Assembly (NCBI GenBank): GCA_039619475.1
Contig: CM077116.1
Span: 297,704,464-297,768,463, forward strand
Direction: 5' to 3'
Length of the DNA: 64,000 nt
Source of the DNA: Icerya purchasi
Taxonomy: Eukaryota; Arthropoda; Insecta; Hemiptera; Monophlebidae
Shown here: piece after piece, positions 10,491 through 21,864 of the stretch
Layout of the letters: each line of letters starts with the position of its first letter
Numbering within the stretch: the first letter of the stretch is position 1
The notes under the pieces: model-generated
What the model was told of the DNA's origin: nothing
Seen by the model: only the letters and a program-made list of their open reading frames with translations
Database searches by the model: none
Position numbers and translations under genes: made by a program

Positions 10491-11605
10491 GCGATCTGAA
10501 GGGCAATCGGCACTGTATTAGGTCCGGGGCAATCAGTTCAAAATGCACTACTGGGCATAATGATTCGGGTAACCAAGCATCTTTTGAAAAATGTATCACT
10601 AGAGAAAGCAGTACTGCCGACAGAACACGAGAGATCTTAGCAAAACCAAAAAACTTAGAATTTTAAGAAATTCATCGATACCGTGGATTATACAAATCTG
10701 AAGCTTAACGGAAATACATTGGAAATAGTCTTAACAAAAACGTGAACAATCTGAAGCCAACTGAAGACTGTTTGAACGTTGAAAATCAGTAATACTGATA
10801 TTTTATTCCTCAATTTAATTTTTAATCACATATGAAAAATAAAAGGAGCTGAATTAATATTTAATGAAAGAAAGAAACTATATAAATGAACTAAAAATAT
10901 ACTAAAGCTGACCGAAAATGAACTAAATTAGGCCTCAAATAATTCAAATGACTTTTTTCTTCTACTTCCGTTTGAGCAGAGCATATAAAAATTAATTTTT
11001 GCGTCGTGAAAGACATGTATATTCTAATCGTCATAATTCGATTTTTTTGTTTTAAGCTACCGTGCAAAATAGTCCCGCTGTCACGACCCGCATTAATAAT
11101 AATTACTACAAACAAACATCAAAGAAAACAGTTCGTTCTATTCGTGCTCATCAGAAATAATGAACGGCATAAGCTATAATTATTTTCTGGCTTGTTCTCC
11201 TCACTGCGCATAAAAAATGAAACGTTTTCGCCTTATCACGATGATAAAAAACATCGGAGAGTTGACAATTCATTAGTATTCATAAAATCAAACGACTTAG
11301 CAATATATTTATAACTGTTTTTTCGTTGTTTTTTTTGGAAGGGGGAGGTGTCAATTTAATAACTCTTCATGTGTGCACTGAACTTTATACTTCGTAATAA
11401 CAGGTTACATATAAAAATTCATTTTTTTATTTTTTATTTTAAACTTTTTAATTACAATTGGTCTTCGAAGAAACCACCACGCAATTGTACTGAAATGCAA
11501 ATGATCATGTAGGGAGCCACCACTGTTAGAGTTTAAATATAAATTCTAAGGGGTTTCAGCCGACGAATTTCTAGGCTGTTGTCAAGCAGATTGATAGCCT
11601 ACGGG
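10491..11605. other. No gene seen
   Basis: AT-rich, with short ORFs without recognisable domains. Nothing supportable. Confidence 0.4.
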
Positions 11606-12915
11606 TTTTTTTTTTTTTTTTTTTTTTTGGGCGCATCAACTATGGACCATTGCCCAGACACAATGGGAAGGAGAGACAACTAACTAGAACCTAATTCGAT
11701 TGGAGACAGCTGAAATAAAGGAACCAAGCACAAGAACAACAGACTGGGAAGGAAGGGACAAGATGTAAGACGCACAGTAAGGAGTTGCTTTATAAGGTGA
11801 AGATAGAAAAGAGAACGCTCCGCAGAAAGAGCAGAGCACTCGAAGAAAATGTGATCAGCATCACAGACAACTGCTTCATTTGGATGCAACGGACAATGAG
11901 GAGAGGCAAGCAAAGAGAAACGATAGCGTGAAGAGGGCAGCAGTGTGTGATTAAAGCGCAGGCGGACAATAGAGGAAATTATAAATCGTGGAAGAGAGGG
12001 AAACTCCGAGAACCATGGATGAGAAGGAAATGTAGGTTGGATTGAAAGGTAGAAGGAACGATTGTTGGCAAAAGAAGAAGAGTACACATCCGACCAAGAT
12101 CTTAAGTGAAGCTTCTTAATTAGGGGTAATAGATTAACGGCCGGGATTTTTTTTAAATAGAAGCGAGAACGAACAGCAACCTGAGTCAAAGCATCCGCCA
12201 TTTCATTACCCTCGATGCCTCTGTGACCAGGAACCCAGAGTAAGTCAATGTGTGCAGAGTGATGGAAAGAAAGATTATAAATGAGAGATCGTATACGAAG
12301 AATGAAGAAGTCAGAAGAGGGAGGAGGAAGCGGTGAACTGATAGCCTGGAGAGCACCCATGGAGTCAGAAATGATTAGATAGTCGGAGGACGAACGATTG
12401 GACGAGATATGCATGATCGCACGAAGGATAGCCATCAATTCGGCCGTAAAAATAGAATAGAAAGATGGGAGGCGAAAGGATTCGGAGAAGTTGGAGTCGG
12501 GAAGAATAAAAGACGATCCGATCCCACCGGGTCCTCTAGAGCCATCAGTAAAAACAAGTGCATGAGATGGAAAAAGACAACTGACCGTACTGCGAAATTC
12601 CTGTTTAATGACGGTCTGAGGCATAAACTTGGAAAATTTAGGGAGAAAATGTACTTTGGGAGGGTGTAAGAGGTCGAAATAATCGAGTGAGAAGTACGGA
12701 AGATTATTGCTGGATACAATATGGGAGGAGAAATGGCTAAGACGTTGAGAAATAGGGGCTAAGATAGGGATTTTATTAGAAACAAAACGCCAGTTCTAGG
12801 CAATGTAAATGTAGGAAGGAATAAGTTGAGACGAAGTGAAAGGTAACCGTTTGGAAAGGAATCGATAGCCCAAATAAGACCTTCGAACTGAGAGGGAAGA
12901 TATGGAGTAAATGAC
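11606..12915 (-). mobile_element. I-like element N3, 5'-truncated
   Basis: A minus-strand insertion. The poly(A) tail appears as a T run at 11606-11628. It is preceded on the element's strand by the stem-loop TGGGC/GCCCA (positions 11656-11628). The body covers the end of the RT/connection region and the whole RNase H. It ends abruptly at about 12915 inside a Jockey-like remnant, the result of 5' truncation during insertion. Same family as A to D. Confidence 0.8.
11680..12915 (-). pseudogene. N3 ORF2 fragment: connection, RNase H, C-terminal domain
   Basis: The open frame 12624-11680 contains all four RNase H acidic positions: LVFTDGSRGPGG, SIFTAELMAILRA, IISDSMGALQAIS and WVPGHRGIEGNEMADALT. 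The C-terminal CPLHPNEAV, CDADHIFFEC zinc-type cluster follows. The upstream connection region (12624-12915) is in pieces, with a stop near 12798 and a frameshift. The RT core is absent. It is very similar to the corresponding region of element C at 36820-37800. It is non-autonomous and dead, but RNase H itself looks intact. Confidence 0.85.
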
Positions 12916-13330
12916 TCAGCACGTTTTCTTTCTTCCTTTCCATAAGGTGTATGTTAAAGTCCCTATGGGGCGTGTTTGTGGAGGCATACGAAGGAGGTGA
13001 TTAAGTGTAATGACCTTATTTTGAAATCATTGAATCTGATTTATATAGGTATTTTTAGCACAACCCCATAAGGTCAGGCTGTATGTACATAATGGTTTTA
13101 ATATTATTTTAGATATCGATAATTTGTTTTCAATCAACAACCTGGAGTGCTCATCAAGAAGCCAATCAAGTTGGCCCAATTTTATGTCCAAGTACTTTTT
13201 TTTTTTGTAAGATGTGTTCATTCCATCTTAATTTACTGCCCAAGTGCAACCTAAGGTATTTTATCTCATTCTTAATCGGAATTGTTTCACCATTAATTTT
13301 AGTCGGCAGACAGGCTAATCGTTTAATAAA
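12916..13330 (-). pseudogene. Jockey-like RT C-terminal fragment
   Basis: The minus-strand translation reads YLDIKLGQLDWLLDEHSRL, then ENKLSISKIILKPLCTYSL and LTLWGCAKNTYI. This is the thumb region typical of insect Jockey-clade RT ('LENKLLLYKAILKPIWTYGIQLWG' type, from memory). Stops occur at both ends (for example after INQIQ at 13027). N3 inserted at its 3' side. No catalytic motif remains. Confidence 0.7.
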
Positions 13331-14159
13331 TCGTATATCTTTGATTATTTCCTCTAAGTAAAATGAATAAAGATATACCCCTTTCTAATTTTTCTTTCTG
13401 GTCTTTTTTTCCCCCTTATACACTCTATTCGTTTTTATAATTGTATTTTGTAATTCTATTACAGCTATTATAAATTAGGAATTTAAGTGTATTAAAATTG
13501 TTAATTTTTTTAAGTTGTTTGCTATTGTCAGACTATTCGAATGCAGATGGGTCTTCGTTTCTATCAGCTTTAGTAAGAAAATGCATTGCAGTTGATGAAA
13601 AAAAGATTTTATTTTTGCTGTATACAAGGTAATTTAATATATACACGCACACATATATATGTACATATAAAATAAGTTAAATATAGTAATTTATAAGTTA
13701 TTCTTTAACAAAAAGGAAAATGAATAGTGCACAAAAAAGAAATGAAGAGTTACTTCAATGGTGAATTCCTCATATCCTTCCCAGTCAGTACTGTGGGTGC
13801 TGGTGTTGCAATCACAGTCACAATGTTTGAAGTTAATTTTTCTGGCCGTTGGCATTGCGGGCTGCGCTGTTGCAAATGTGGCCATAATGTTGGACGAACT
13901 GAAAGAATATGTGGAACATGTAAAATAAAAATACACTCTTCTTTTCCTACACTTATTTTTATTTCAAAAACCTGGTCAAATGTTTTATACGAAATATAAA
14001 TATTAATATAACGATAATAATGATACACATTTTTTTACTCCACACGCAGTCTTCCCTCAATGTATTTTCGATTGACATATTTCTGTTGGTTTCTGTGTAC
14101 TCCGCTCCTCTGCAGTTCTGTGCGAAAAAATAAGTTACTATACGTAAAAAAAAAAAAAA
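13331..14159. other. No gene seen
   Basis: AT-rich. A 90-codon frame at 13727-13999 with scattered Cys residues has no recognised domain and overlaps equally long antisense frames. I do not call it. Confidence 0.35.
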
Positions 14160-14500
14160 AACAAGATATAAAATCAATTAAAAACAATCTGGCCCTCAGA
14201 CTGATAGAGGTTGACGCTGCCGTAAAGCGTAAACCTTCCGGCCCCCGTTCACCGACCGTGTCTTTATTTAGCAAGGATCTACGGCTGTCTCAAACCAACC
14301 TGCTCAACATCCCTATTAATATAATTAATAATAGTAACAATAAAAATAATAATAATAATAATAACGAAACCGTCACTAAAGCCGTTGAAAATTTTAGTAT
14401 CAAAACTAATAGCAACAACGGATGTAAGAACAATATCAAAAACAGTAATAATAACCTTGTGAAAACGGTAGCAATGAAGGAAGTACAATAAGAACATTAA
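14160..14500 (+). pseudogene. I-like ORF1 N-terminal fragment
   Basis: From about 14188 the translation matches the N-terminus of the A and B ORF1 proteins: LRLIEVDAAVKRKPSGP, then SKDLRLSQTNL, an Asn-rich tract with TKAVENFSIKTN, and a stop at 14491. The RRM-like and zinc-knuckle regions are missing. The fragment runs into an (AAT)n then (TTA)n microsatellite. A poly(A)/CATATTTACG-type junction precedes it. It is a truncated relic of the same family. Confidence 0.75.
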
Positions 14501-14517
14501 TAATAATAATAATCATC

Positions 14518-14533
14518 AAATCATCAAATCACA

Positions 14534-14576
<43 letters not shown>

Positions 14577-14622
14577 GTTATTACATATTTTCATCTATGC
14601 GAAAATTTGCGCGAACGATGAC
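14518..14622. repeat. (TTA)n microsatellite with conserved flank
   Basis: About 15 TTA units at 14535-14580 follow directly on an AAT run, making a local strand switch. The flank 14584-14622 (CATCTATGCG, TTTGCGCGAACGATG) is shared, in the same orientation relative to ORF1, with 23318-23345 next to element D's Asn tract. Confidence 0.6.
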
Positions 14623-14787
14623 AAAGTACATGAACAACTGTGACAAATAAATTTGAAAAAGAGTGTGTACAATTTAAACGATAAATACAAATCAAAATAA
14701 ATACAATTACACTTCTGCATAATTTTTACATGACCAATTCGAGTAACTTTAAGGAACAGTTATGTAATCTGTAACAATTTAACTCAT

Positions 14788-14809
14788 ATATATACATATA
14801 TATACATAC

Positions 14810-14878
<69 letters not shown>
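14788..14878. repeat. (TA)n microsatellite
   Basis: A near-perfect TA run with CATA interruptions at its left side. No other function is visible. Confidence 0.9.
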
Positions 14879-14881
<3 letters not shown>

Positions 14882-14885
14882 ATTA

Positions 14886-15452
14886 CGAACTCGCCTACTT
14901 TCTCCTCAACGAATTTCTCGTATGTACGTAAGGGAGAGACGACCAGCAGAAGAATACGGAAAACGACGGAAAGGGGAAATAAATAAACAAATAAATACAA
15001 AAAGAACTGCAATTAGAACTGTACCGCTGATAGGGTTCTTTAAAACATCGGTGGCATTAGGCTTTTTTTATAATTTTAGATGGAGATAAATATATGAAAC
15101 CAAACGATTAGAAAAACATTATTGTTAAGAAACGCGATTACTGGCGTGCATATCACTCCGACCGTTGTACCAAACTCGAACATTAAATCGTAACCAGATG
15201 CAGATAACAATGCATCCTTATCACATCTGATCTACCTGAGCCGCCTCTCTATGTCGTACGACATAATTCTCTATTTCGGCACGTGTCGCAGTACGCGCGC
15301 ACACGCCTACGCCACCGGCCCTTACACTGAGACACTATTAAAGCCGATAATCGACGACGATCTGAAATCAATAAACTAAAGATAGAACAGATAATTTATT
15401 ATTCTGTCGACAAAAGATTGCGCCACCAACCCTGATTCGTATCAATATATAT
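14886..15452 (+). repeat. Dispersed repeat R, copy 1
   Basis: This stretch of about 567 bp aligns by eye along its length with 58557-59108, and its last 145 bp align with 2898-3042 on the minus strand. Landmarks are AACTCGCC at the start, ACGTAAGGGAG, GCATTAGGCTTTT, ACCTGAGCCG, GACACGTGTC-like and CACCGGC words, and the end CGCCACCAACCCT-ATTTGTATCAATATAT. There is no ORF, A/B box or obvious terminal inverted repeat. It is a non-coding interspersed family of unknown class. Confidence 0.7.
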
Positions 15453-16194
15453 TGTAACGGATTCGATACCTATAGCGCTATCTTTTAGCGGTGTTCGAAT
15501 TATAAAAAGATATTTCGTTGTTTAAATCATTTATTTCGTGATTTATCGAACACCGCGTTTTATTCGACGTAATCGCGGATCGTAGTGGGTATCGGAGATG
15601 CTTATCGGCTAAAATCGAAATTCCCGGGCACGGTCGAACGGACGACTGCGTCAGGTGAGACTGTGTGCGTGTGTATTGTAAGTAGCGGCCGATAGTGGAG
15701 AGTACTCTACGAGTCCGAGGCGAGTGCGCGTCGGGTAGCAGCTGAGCTGAGAACATCGAGCTGAGGGAAGTTTGTGAAATCCGTAGTCGCTTTATAATAC
15801 GGATTATATAGAAATATTCTAGAAAATTCGACGGCGTTCGAATTAATTGATAAGGTCGGGGTAATTTCAGCGATTCAACTATGTCGCTTGGAATAGCCCA
15901 TCGTGTACCGAGATCGTCATGTGTGCATGGCACTATATTACGAGAGAGAATTAATTCGCTAGTCAGTCAATAATGGTCGATCGTTCAATTTGGTTGTAAA
16001 ATCACGTCGTTACGTGTATCTATTTTTACCCTAGTCATGGTTAATTTCCGCATACATCTATCCCAATTTTGACCAAAATTTCGTTTTTCTGTTTAATTGT
16101 AATGTTTGGAATTTGTTTCCCATGTGTTTTTTTCTTTCTTTTTGTAAACTTTGTTTAAATACACGCGTTTTTATAGAAGGCTTCTTATTGGACA
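15453..16194 (+). mobile_element. Candidate LTR of an LTR retrotransposon
   Basis: The segment begins TGTAACGG and ends GGACA (TG...CA). It is followed two bases later by TGGTGAGCCCGTGAC, which reads like a tRNA primer-binding site of BEL/gypsy-type elements. Near the 3' side an AAATACACG stretch and T-rich sequence suggest an R-U5 region. No second LTR and no gag or pol follow, only about 400 bp of leader-like sequence, so it would be a 5' LTR of a deleted element. An internal inverted repeat GCGGTGTTCGAAT / ATCGAACACCGC lies at about 15490-15555. The call rests on end and PBS features only. Confidence 0.4.
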
Positions 16195-16590
16195 CGTGGT
16201 GAGCCCGTGACATCTCCAACGCGGAGACTCACGCTACGCCTTCGAACGGCGTATTTTCGCGAATTTTTTTATATAATTTTTTTTTATCTCGGAATAAAAG
16301 TCTAGAGCTCTGCGCGGCAGAGTGTCTATCCGGTGGTGGCAAATCGCTCTTACCCCTGGCGCCCGATATTTTGTTTAAACTTAAATAAGGATCGACGGAA
16401 TTTATATTAATATGGCTTCCCCGAAAAGGATCGACTGAATTTGTATCAAATATCAAAAGGGTTTTTCGAAAACAGGGAATCGAAAGCATAGATTCATACC
16501 AAATGACGTCCGGAACAGGAACCAATTGTTAGATTTGTAACAAATGGCTCCCGTAACATGGACAGTCTAATCGGGGATAACAGATTTGTA
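16195..16590 (+). other. Leader-like sequence after the candidate LTR
   Basis: It starts with the PBS-like word and contains short duplicated phrases (AGGATCGACGGAATTT / AGGATCGACTGAATTT, and AGATTTGTAACAA twice). There is no gag ORF. It ends at a (TA)n run. Confidence 0.35.
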
Positions 16591-16591
16591 A

Positions 16592-16607
16592 CAATATACA
16601 TATATAC

Positions 16608-16662
<55 letters not shown>
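16592..16662. repeat. (TA)n microsatellite
   Basis: A TA run with CATA interruptions on its left, similar to the run at 14788. Confidence 0.9.
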
Positions 16663-16667
<5 letters not shown>

Positions 16668-16764
16668 CCATAAATAAATAAAAACAAATAAACCGGTAAT
16701 AGGGTAAAGTACTGGGTTGCTACAAATCAAACAGTTAAAATTTCTGAAAAGGTAGAAATCGTAT

Positions 16765-17560
16765 ATATGTTTTCTTTTCTTCAGTTCTCTCTACTAATTC
16801 TTTTCTTCAGAAATCATTCTTTTTTGCTTCTCACAATTTACAAGCTTTTATTCCAGTTAATTCCCTTTACAAATTGGATGTTATTTCTGGAGTTGATCCT
16901 TCCTTCTCGGAAGAGGAAATCTTGGAGGGGCTTGAATCGTCTATTCTCGTTTCCTCTATCAGACGCATCTTAAGAACTTCCGAGAGTATAAAGACACCTA
17001 CTAAATCAATTGAAATCAAATTTACCAAATCCTCCTTTCCAGAATTTATCTCCATTTTTAAACTTCGGTTTCAAGTTCTTCCTAGCGTCAGGCTTCGTAC
17101 ACAATGCTCCAAATGTTTCTTATTAGGTCATATTGCAAGACACTGCAGCAGTTCTCATACTGTCTGTTCCCACTGCTCTCCTAAGCATTCTTTCTTTGAC
17201 TGTCTGAATATCCAAAATCCTCCTGTTTGTCGTAGTTGTAAAGGTGATGACTGTTCCTATGACCATAGATGTCCCGAGTGGATTAAAAAAAAGGACATCA
17301 AAAGAACCATGGCGTATGATAATCTGTTTTTCCACGAAGTTTCTAAGCACAAGGATAATTCGTTGGTCTCCAAGCCTGTTCATATGCAAATCGCGCATCG
17401 GTTTCTGTTCCCTTTCAGAATATTTACAGTTCTTCTATTATTCATCCTGCACCACCAGCTAAATCTTTAACGCTCCGTAAAATAAAACCGTTTAAGTTCT
17501 CTTCTAAACTAATCCCCATTTTCCTTTTCTTCCTGCCTATCGTATTCTTTCTCCTTCAAA
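16765..17560 (+). pseudogene. Element E ORF1 (RRM-like end and CCHC knuckles)
   Basis: The frame 16874-17470 starts inside ORF1 with the VISGVDPSFSEEEILEG block conserved in A, B and D. It continues to three zinc knuckles: QCSKCFLLGHIARHC (C-x2-C-x4-H-x4-C), VCSHCSPKHSFFDC and CRSCKGDDCSYDHRC. These would bind nucleic acid in the retrotransposition particle. The second and third knuckles are altered in spacing compared with A. The N-terminus and Asn tract are missing, and the frame fails after residue 180 or so. Confidence 0.75.
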
Positions 17561-17889
17561 TGGTTAGGCACTAAGTAAACCCAACCCATCCTCTAGCAAC
17601 GATTTTTCTAACAATCCCTCTAACTTCCCATCTTTTTCTGAATTTACTTATTCCATCAATAATCTCTCAGTAGCCATTTTGGACTTGATATCATTCTTTA
17701 ACACTGGCTCTTCTTCAAACCTTGCTAACTCTCTTATCACTTTCCTCTCTGGTAACCTTCTCCTTGTTCATTTCATCACCTTTGCACTCGTAAATACACT
17801 CTCCTTCACCTTCTATATTACCTTTAATTCTCTCCTTATATACTTTCCTTTTTCTTTAATGTCTCTTTCCCTCCTTTTCATTTTTCAAT

Positions 17890-18227
17890 GTGTCCTCTAA
17901 ATTTAACATTCTCCAGTGGAATTGTCGTAGCCTTAAAGCTAATAGACTTGCCTTGGAGAGTTTACTTGATATACATCATATTCATATTGCCTTAATTTCT
18001 GAATCATGGCTCAAACAATCTGAAACATTTTAACTTAAAGATTTCTTCGTGGTTCGTTCTGACAGAATAAACGGCTGTGGTAGTGCTGCCGTCCTTATTA
18101 GGAACAACTTACATTTCCAATCCCATAGTGTACACTTTTTTTTGGTGTCACCTTCTCATGATCCGACCGTAGTTCAAATTTCTATTCCTTCCATCTTTAC
18201 CCGCCCAATAATCATAGTCTGCACGTA
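17890..18227 (+). pseudogene. Element E ORF2 endonuclease start
   Basis: The translation from about 17896 contains FNILQWNCRSLKANRLALE, then IALISESWLKQSETF followed by a stop, then VVRSDRINGCG and AVLIRNN. These match the first 110 residues of the APE-type endonuclease in A, B and D. SETW has become SESW, GYGG has become GCGS, and there is a stop. It is inactive and cut before the GGDWN motif. Confidence 0.75.
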
Positions 18228-18355
18228 CTGTTACATGCAAGGGAAAATCAGAATTGATATAACTGCGGAATTCCTGTCTGATTAGGGCCTGCGGAAGAAA
18301 CTTAGAGAGCGTAGGAACAGTAAACATATTTGGAGGATGGCAGAGATCGGTGAAA

Positions 18356-19594
18356 TTAAAAGTGAAATAAGGGAGATTGACAAAAGGACATTATGTAAGG
18401 ACAAAACGAACTGAGCCGTAGAGAAATGAGAGAAAGAATTGGAATTTTTCTAGGTACGAAACGCCAGTTCCTAGAAATGGAAAGATAGGAATGGATAAGA
18501 GTAGAGGCCGTGAGTGGGAGGCGCTTAGTAAGAAAACGATAGCCTAAATTAGATCTTCGGATAGAAAGGGGTGGTGTGTTAGATTCGGCAAGGACTGCTG
18601 GAACTGGAGAGGATTTAAGAGCACCAAGACAGAGACGAAGGCAAGAGTTTTGGATTACATCCAATTTAGAGAGTCGGGACTTAGAGGCACAACCATAGAG
18701 AAATGAACAGTAATCAAATTTTGAGCGGATGATAGATTTATATAGAGAAATAAGGACATAAGGATCACCACCCCATTTGGTTGGAGATAAGGCTTTCAGC
18801 AGGTTTAGTCTTTTGATTGCTGAAGAGGAAAGATAATTGATGTGTTCGGAGAAGGATAACCGACTGTCAAGGAAAATACCAAGATAACAGAAACAATTAA
18901 CACGAGAAAGGAGTGTATTTTCTAGGGATAGATAGACAGAAGCAGGATTATAAGGTCGCAGAGTAAATACGGCATAACAAGATTTAGTAGGAGAAATAGA
19001 AAGGTTAATTGGTGAAAGGGAGTGATCCAACACGGAGAGAGACGAATTAAGTGCCTCACTGGCTGATATAATATCGTCAGATGAGGCATAAAGTAGGATG
19101 TCGTCAGCAAAGAATAAAGACGACGAATTTAGAGAAAGAGAAGCCACACTGATAGTGTGTATGTTGGAAAGAGTAGGACTGAGGGAGGAACCTTGAGGGA
19201 GACCTCGAAAAACCATTCTTGAAGATTCAAAAGAAGGAGCAGAGAGGTGGATAGAACGATTCTGCATGAGATTGATAATAAGAGAAGTAAAGCGCAATGG
19301 AACGTTAATTGCTATCATCTTATCTTTAAGAGTGGGTAGATGGACATTATCAAAAGCACAGGATATATCGATGAAGGAAGCCAGAGCATAGTTTTTTAGG
19401 ATAAAAGATTGGTAGATATGGGAGACAAAAAGACTAATGCAGTCGGAAGGACCAATACCAAGCCGAAAGCCAAACATGTTGCTAGGAAATACATTATTAT
19501 GCTCTAGCCACCAAACAAGGCGCTTGTTTAACATACCTTCAAACAATTTTCTGATACAGGATGCTAAAGAAATAAGGCGTAAGGAAGAATTTTT
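18356..19594 (-). pseudogene. Element D ORF2, RT domain
   Basis: The frame 19546-18356 has LVWWLEHNNVFPSNMFGFR, motif A SFIDISCAFDN, motif B GLPQGSSLSP, motif C LFFADDILLY and YLGIFLDSRLSF. All RT catalytic Asp residues are present. The frame begins after a small deletion at about 19600, where the IIIPIPK block expected after SSWNSF is missing some bases. It ends at a stop after SPLFHF; the same indel is found in element C. The thumb region is nearly identical to C (36128-36791). RNase H does not follow. Confidence 0.85.
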
Positions 19595-21070
19595 TTAGGA
19601 ATAGGAAAAAGAATTCCAAGAGGAGGGAGTTATACCTCTAGAGAGGAAACAATTAAAAAGATGTAGGAGAAACGCAAGGGACTGTTCAGACCGGTTTTTA
19701 AGGACCGGAAAAGGTATACCGTCAAGACCTGGAGTGGGGCTAGAAGCTTTGGAAAGGACAGATTTTAATTCATAAATATTGAAGGCAGAAGTTAGGAAAT
19801 GTGTCGGGGAATTATGCGGAGGTGGAGTTGGATACAGTTCGTCAACGTTAGGAACATAAGCAGGAACAACGGAATCAATAAAGTATTCTAAGCTAACTTT
19901 AGAAGTATTGAGATTGGAAGAACGTTCAGAGGATGGGGATTTGAAAGCTCTAGCCATTTTCCAGATATGAGAAAGGGGGGTATTCCTAGAGAATGAAGAA
20001 CAGAAATTCTTCCAGGAGGACCTTTTTGAGACTTTAAGTATATACCTAGCTCTTGTGTTCGCTCGTTTATGAGCAAGAAAGTTTTCCGTTGTAGGATCTA
20101 AACGAAAAGTTCTAAAGATGGCACGACTGTAGTGGAATGCGCGGTTGCATTCCTCATTCCACCAAAGAGATGAGGCTTTATTGTAATTGTTAGATGTCTG
20201 ATGACGGGTAGGTGAAGATAGGGAAAGAGCAGACTCAACGGAATTTAAAAAGGAATTATAGAGAAGTATGGGATCGGAGTCGAGTTGAATACTAGGAAGT
20301 GATGAGTCGACACATGAACGAAACATAGTCCAATTTGCTTTGGAGATGTTCCACCGAGGAGAATGTAGGGGCCTGAAGCAAGTTGGAGAAGAAAAGTTAA
20401 CTGGAGTTATTAGGATAGGAACATGGTCACTACCGTAGGAGCCCATAAGAGTTCTCCAGTTATAATTAAGACCAATAGTGGAAGAAGTAAAGGTTAGATC
20501 AAGAGAACTAGAAATAGTTTGATATCTGAAATAGGTTGGGGAGTGATCATTAAGAAGAATTAAATTATTGGAAAAAATACCACTCTCAAGGACGGAACCG
20601 TTGGAATTGTAGGATGTGCAACCCCACAAGGGTGAATGGGCATTCCAGTCACCCCCGATAATAAATGGTTGCGGGATAGAGTTGAAAAAAGTGAAAAGAG
20701 GGAACTGACGAAGATCATAATTAGGAGAAACATCGATGGAGACAATGTTAATGGGATGCGGAAGGGTGGTACGGATAGAGATGTGGACTATGTTGGGTTG
20801 GTTAGGAATAAGAGGTAGGTTCAGAGAAACATTGTGGGTGTTGAAAGATATGTCATTTTTAACGAGGATAGCGGTACCACCATACCCGTCATGCCGATCA
20901 CATCTAATTATTTTATACTCTCTAATATTAAAGTTCGTGCCCGACCGAAGCCACGTTTCTGAGATGAGAGCAATACTAATGTTATGAATATCCAGTAGAC
21001 CCACTAATGAATTTTTATTGGCTCTGAGGCTACGACAATTCCACTGAAGTATATTGAACGCAGCCATCAT
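19595..21070 (-). pseudogene. Element D ORF2, endonuclease domain
   Basis: The 491-residue frame starts at Met 21070 (or 21067) with FNILQWNCRSLRANKNS. It shows the APE endonuclease signatures: ISETWLRS (Glu), DRHDGYGGTAIL, GGDWNAHSPLWG (Asp and Asn), SSLDLTFTS and YGSDHVPI (Asp-His). It would nick target DNA to prime reverse transcription. All landmark residues are intact. The link to RT includes HIWKMARAFKSP and PGLDGIPFPVLKN. The frame is lost at the indel near 19600, so no full ORF2 can be made. Confidence 0.85.
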
Positions 21071-21864
21071 GGTGAAACAGGGAACGTATTAGAAGCATAA
21101 GGATTGAAAAAAGGGAGGACAAAAACAATAAGAAGGCACAGTAGTTGATATAAGGTAAAAAGAAAAATAAAGACATTCATATTAATGGGATTAAAATAGA
21201 TTGGAAGGTAAATGGAGGAAAGTAAATTGTAACGATTAGAAATCCGGAGAAAGTAAGTCGGGGCTAATAGATTAGAAGGGAATTCTAAAAGTAGTGATAC
21301 AAAGGAAGACAGAGTACATTATTGTGGGAAAACGTAGGAGGCAAACCAAAAATTTCTGCTAGGAGCAAACTGGTTTTGAAACTTTTGCATAGATGCAATA
21401 GTACCCGTTAGGGTTAGATTATGCTGCGCAAAGCTTCTTGTTACATAGCTCTTGCTGTATGCGCGAGTCAATCTCACCGCTGAACCAATGGAACAGCAAA
21501 TGTGAGACAAACCAGAAATAATTCGAATGCAACCGAGTTCAAGTACTAAGCAAGTTATCTTGACGTCCGTGCGTTCGAAAGAGAAAAAGATGTAATAAAT
21601 GTACTGAAGCCCGACAGTGCTTTTGAACACTGCAGCAACTGCACCATTTACAAATAAGGAAGAGGAGATATTGAATAATACAACTAAACAGTTATAAAAC
21701 TGATTTAAATATCTTGTTCTGTGCGTTAGCAGAAAGATTCGATAAGAAAGAAGTAAAGAGAATTTAGGGTGTAAGAAAAGAAACAGAAGAGAACAAAAAG
21801 AAGAAAATTCAGCCCCGAATCTTCTTACTTTTCTTCCTATTTTCTTAATCATAGCAAGAGGAAT
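21070..21864 (-). other. Element D inter-ORF spacer
   Basis: About 0.8 kb between the expected ORF1 end (near 21865) and the ORF2 start. It is longer than the 0.45-0.48 kb spacers of A and B. No conserved coding frame. Confidence 0.5.

Larger units (their letters stand above)
16765..18227 (+). mobile_element. I-like element E, 5' half, cut at both ends
   Basis: A plus-strand fragment with the rear of ORF1 (about 16765-17560), a degraded inter-ORF region, and the start of ORF2 endonuclease (17890-18227). At about 18228 it joins head-to-head to the 3'-truncated element D on the opposite strand. No target duplication or poly(A) is present at the junction, so this is a rearrangement and not a simple insertion. 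Confidence 0.75.

Noticed and set aside
13727..13999. Cys-containing 90-codon ORF
   Set aside because: The Cys pattern is not a known finger, antisense ORFs are equally long, and no flanking gene signals are present.
15478..15933. 151-codon minus-strand ORF
   Set aside because: It lies within the candidate LTR and has no recognisable domain; likely chance.
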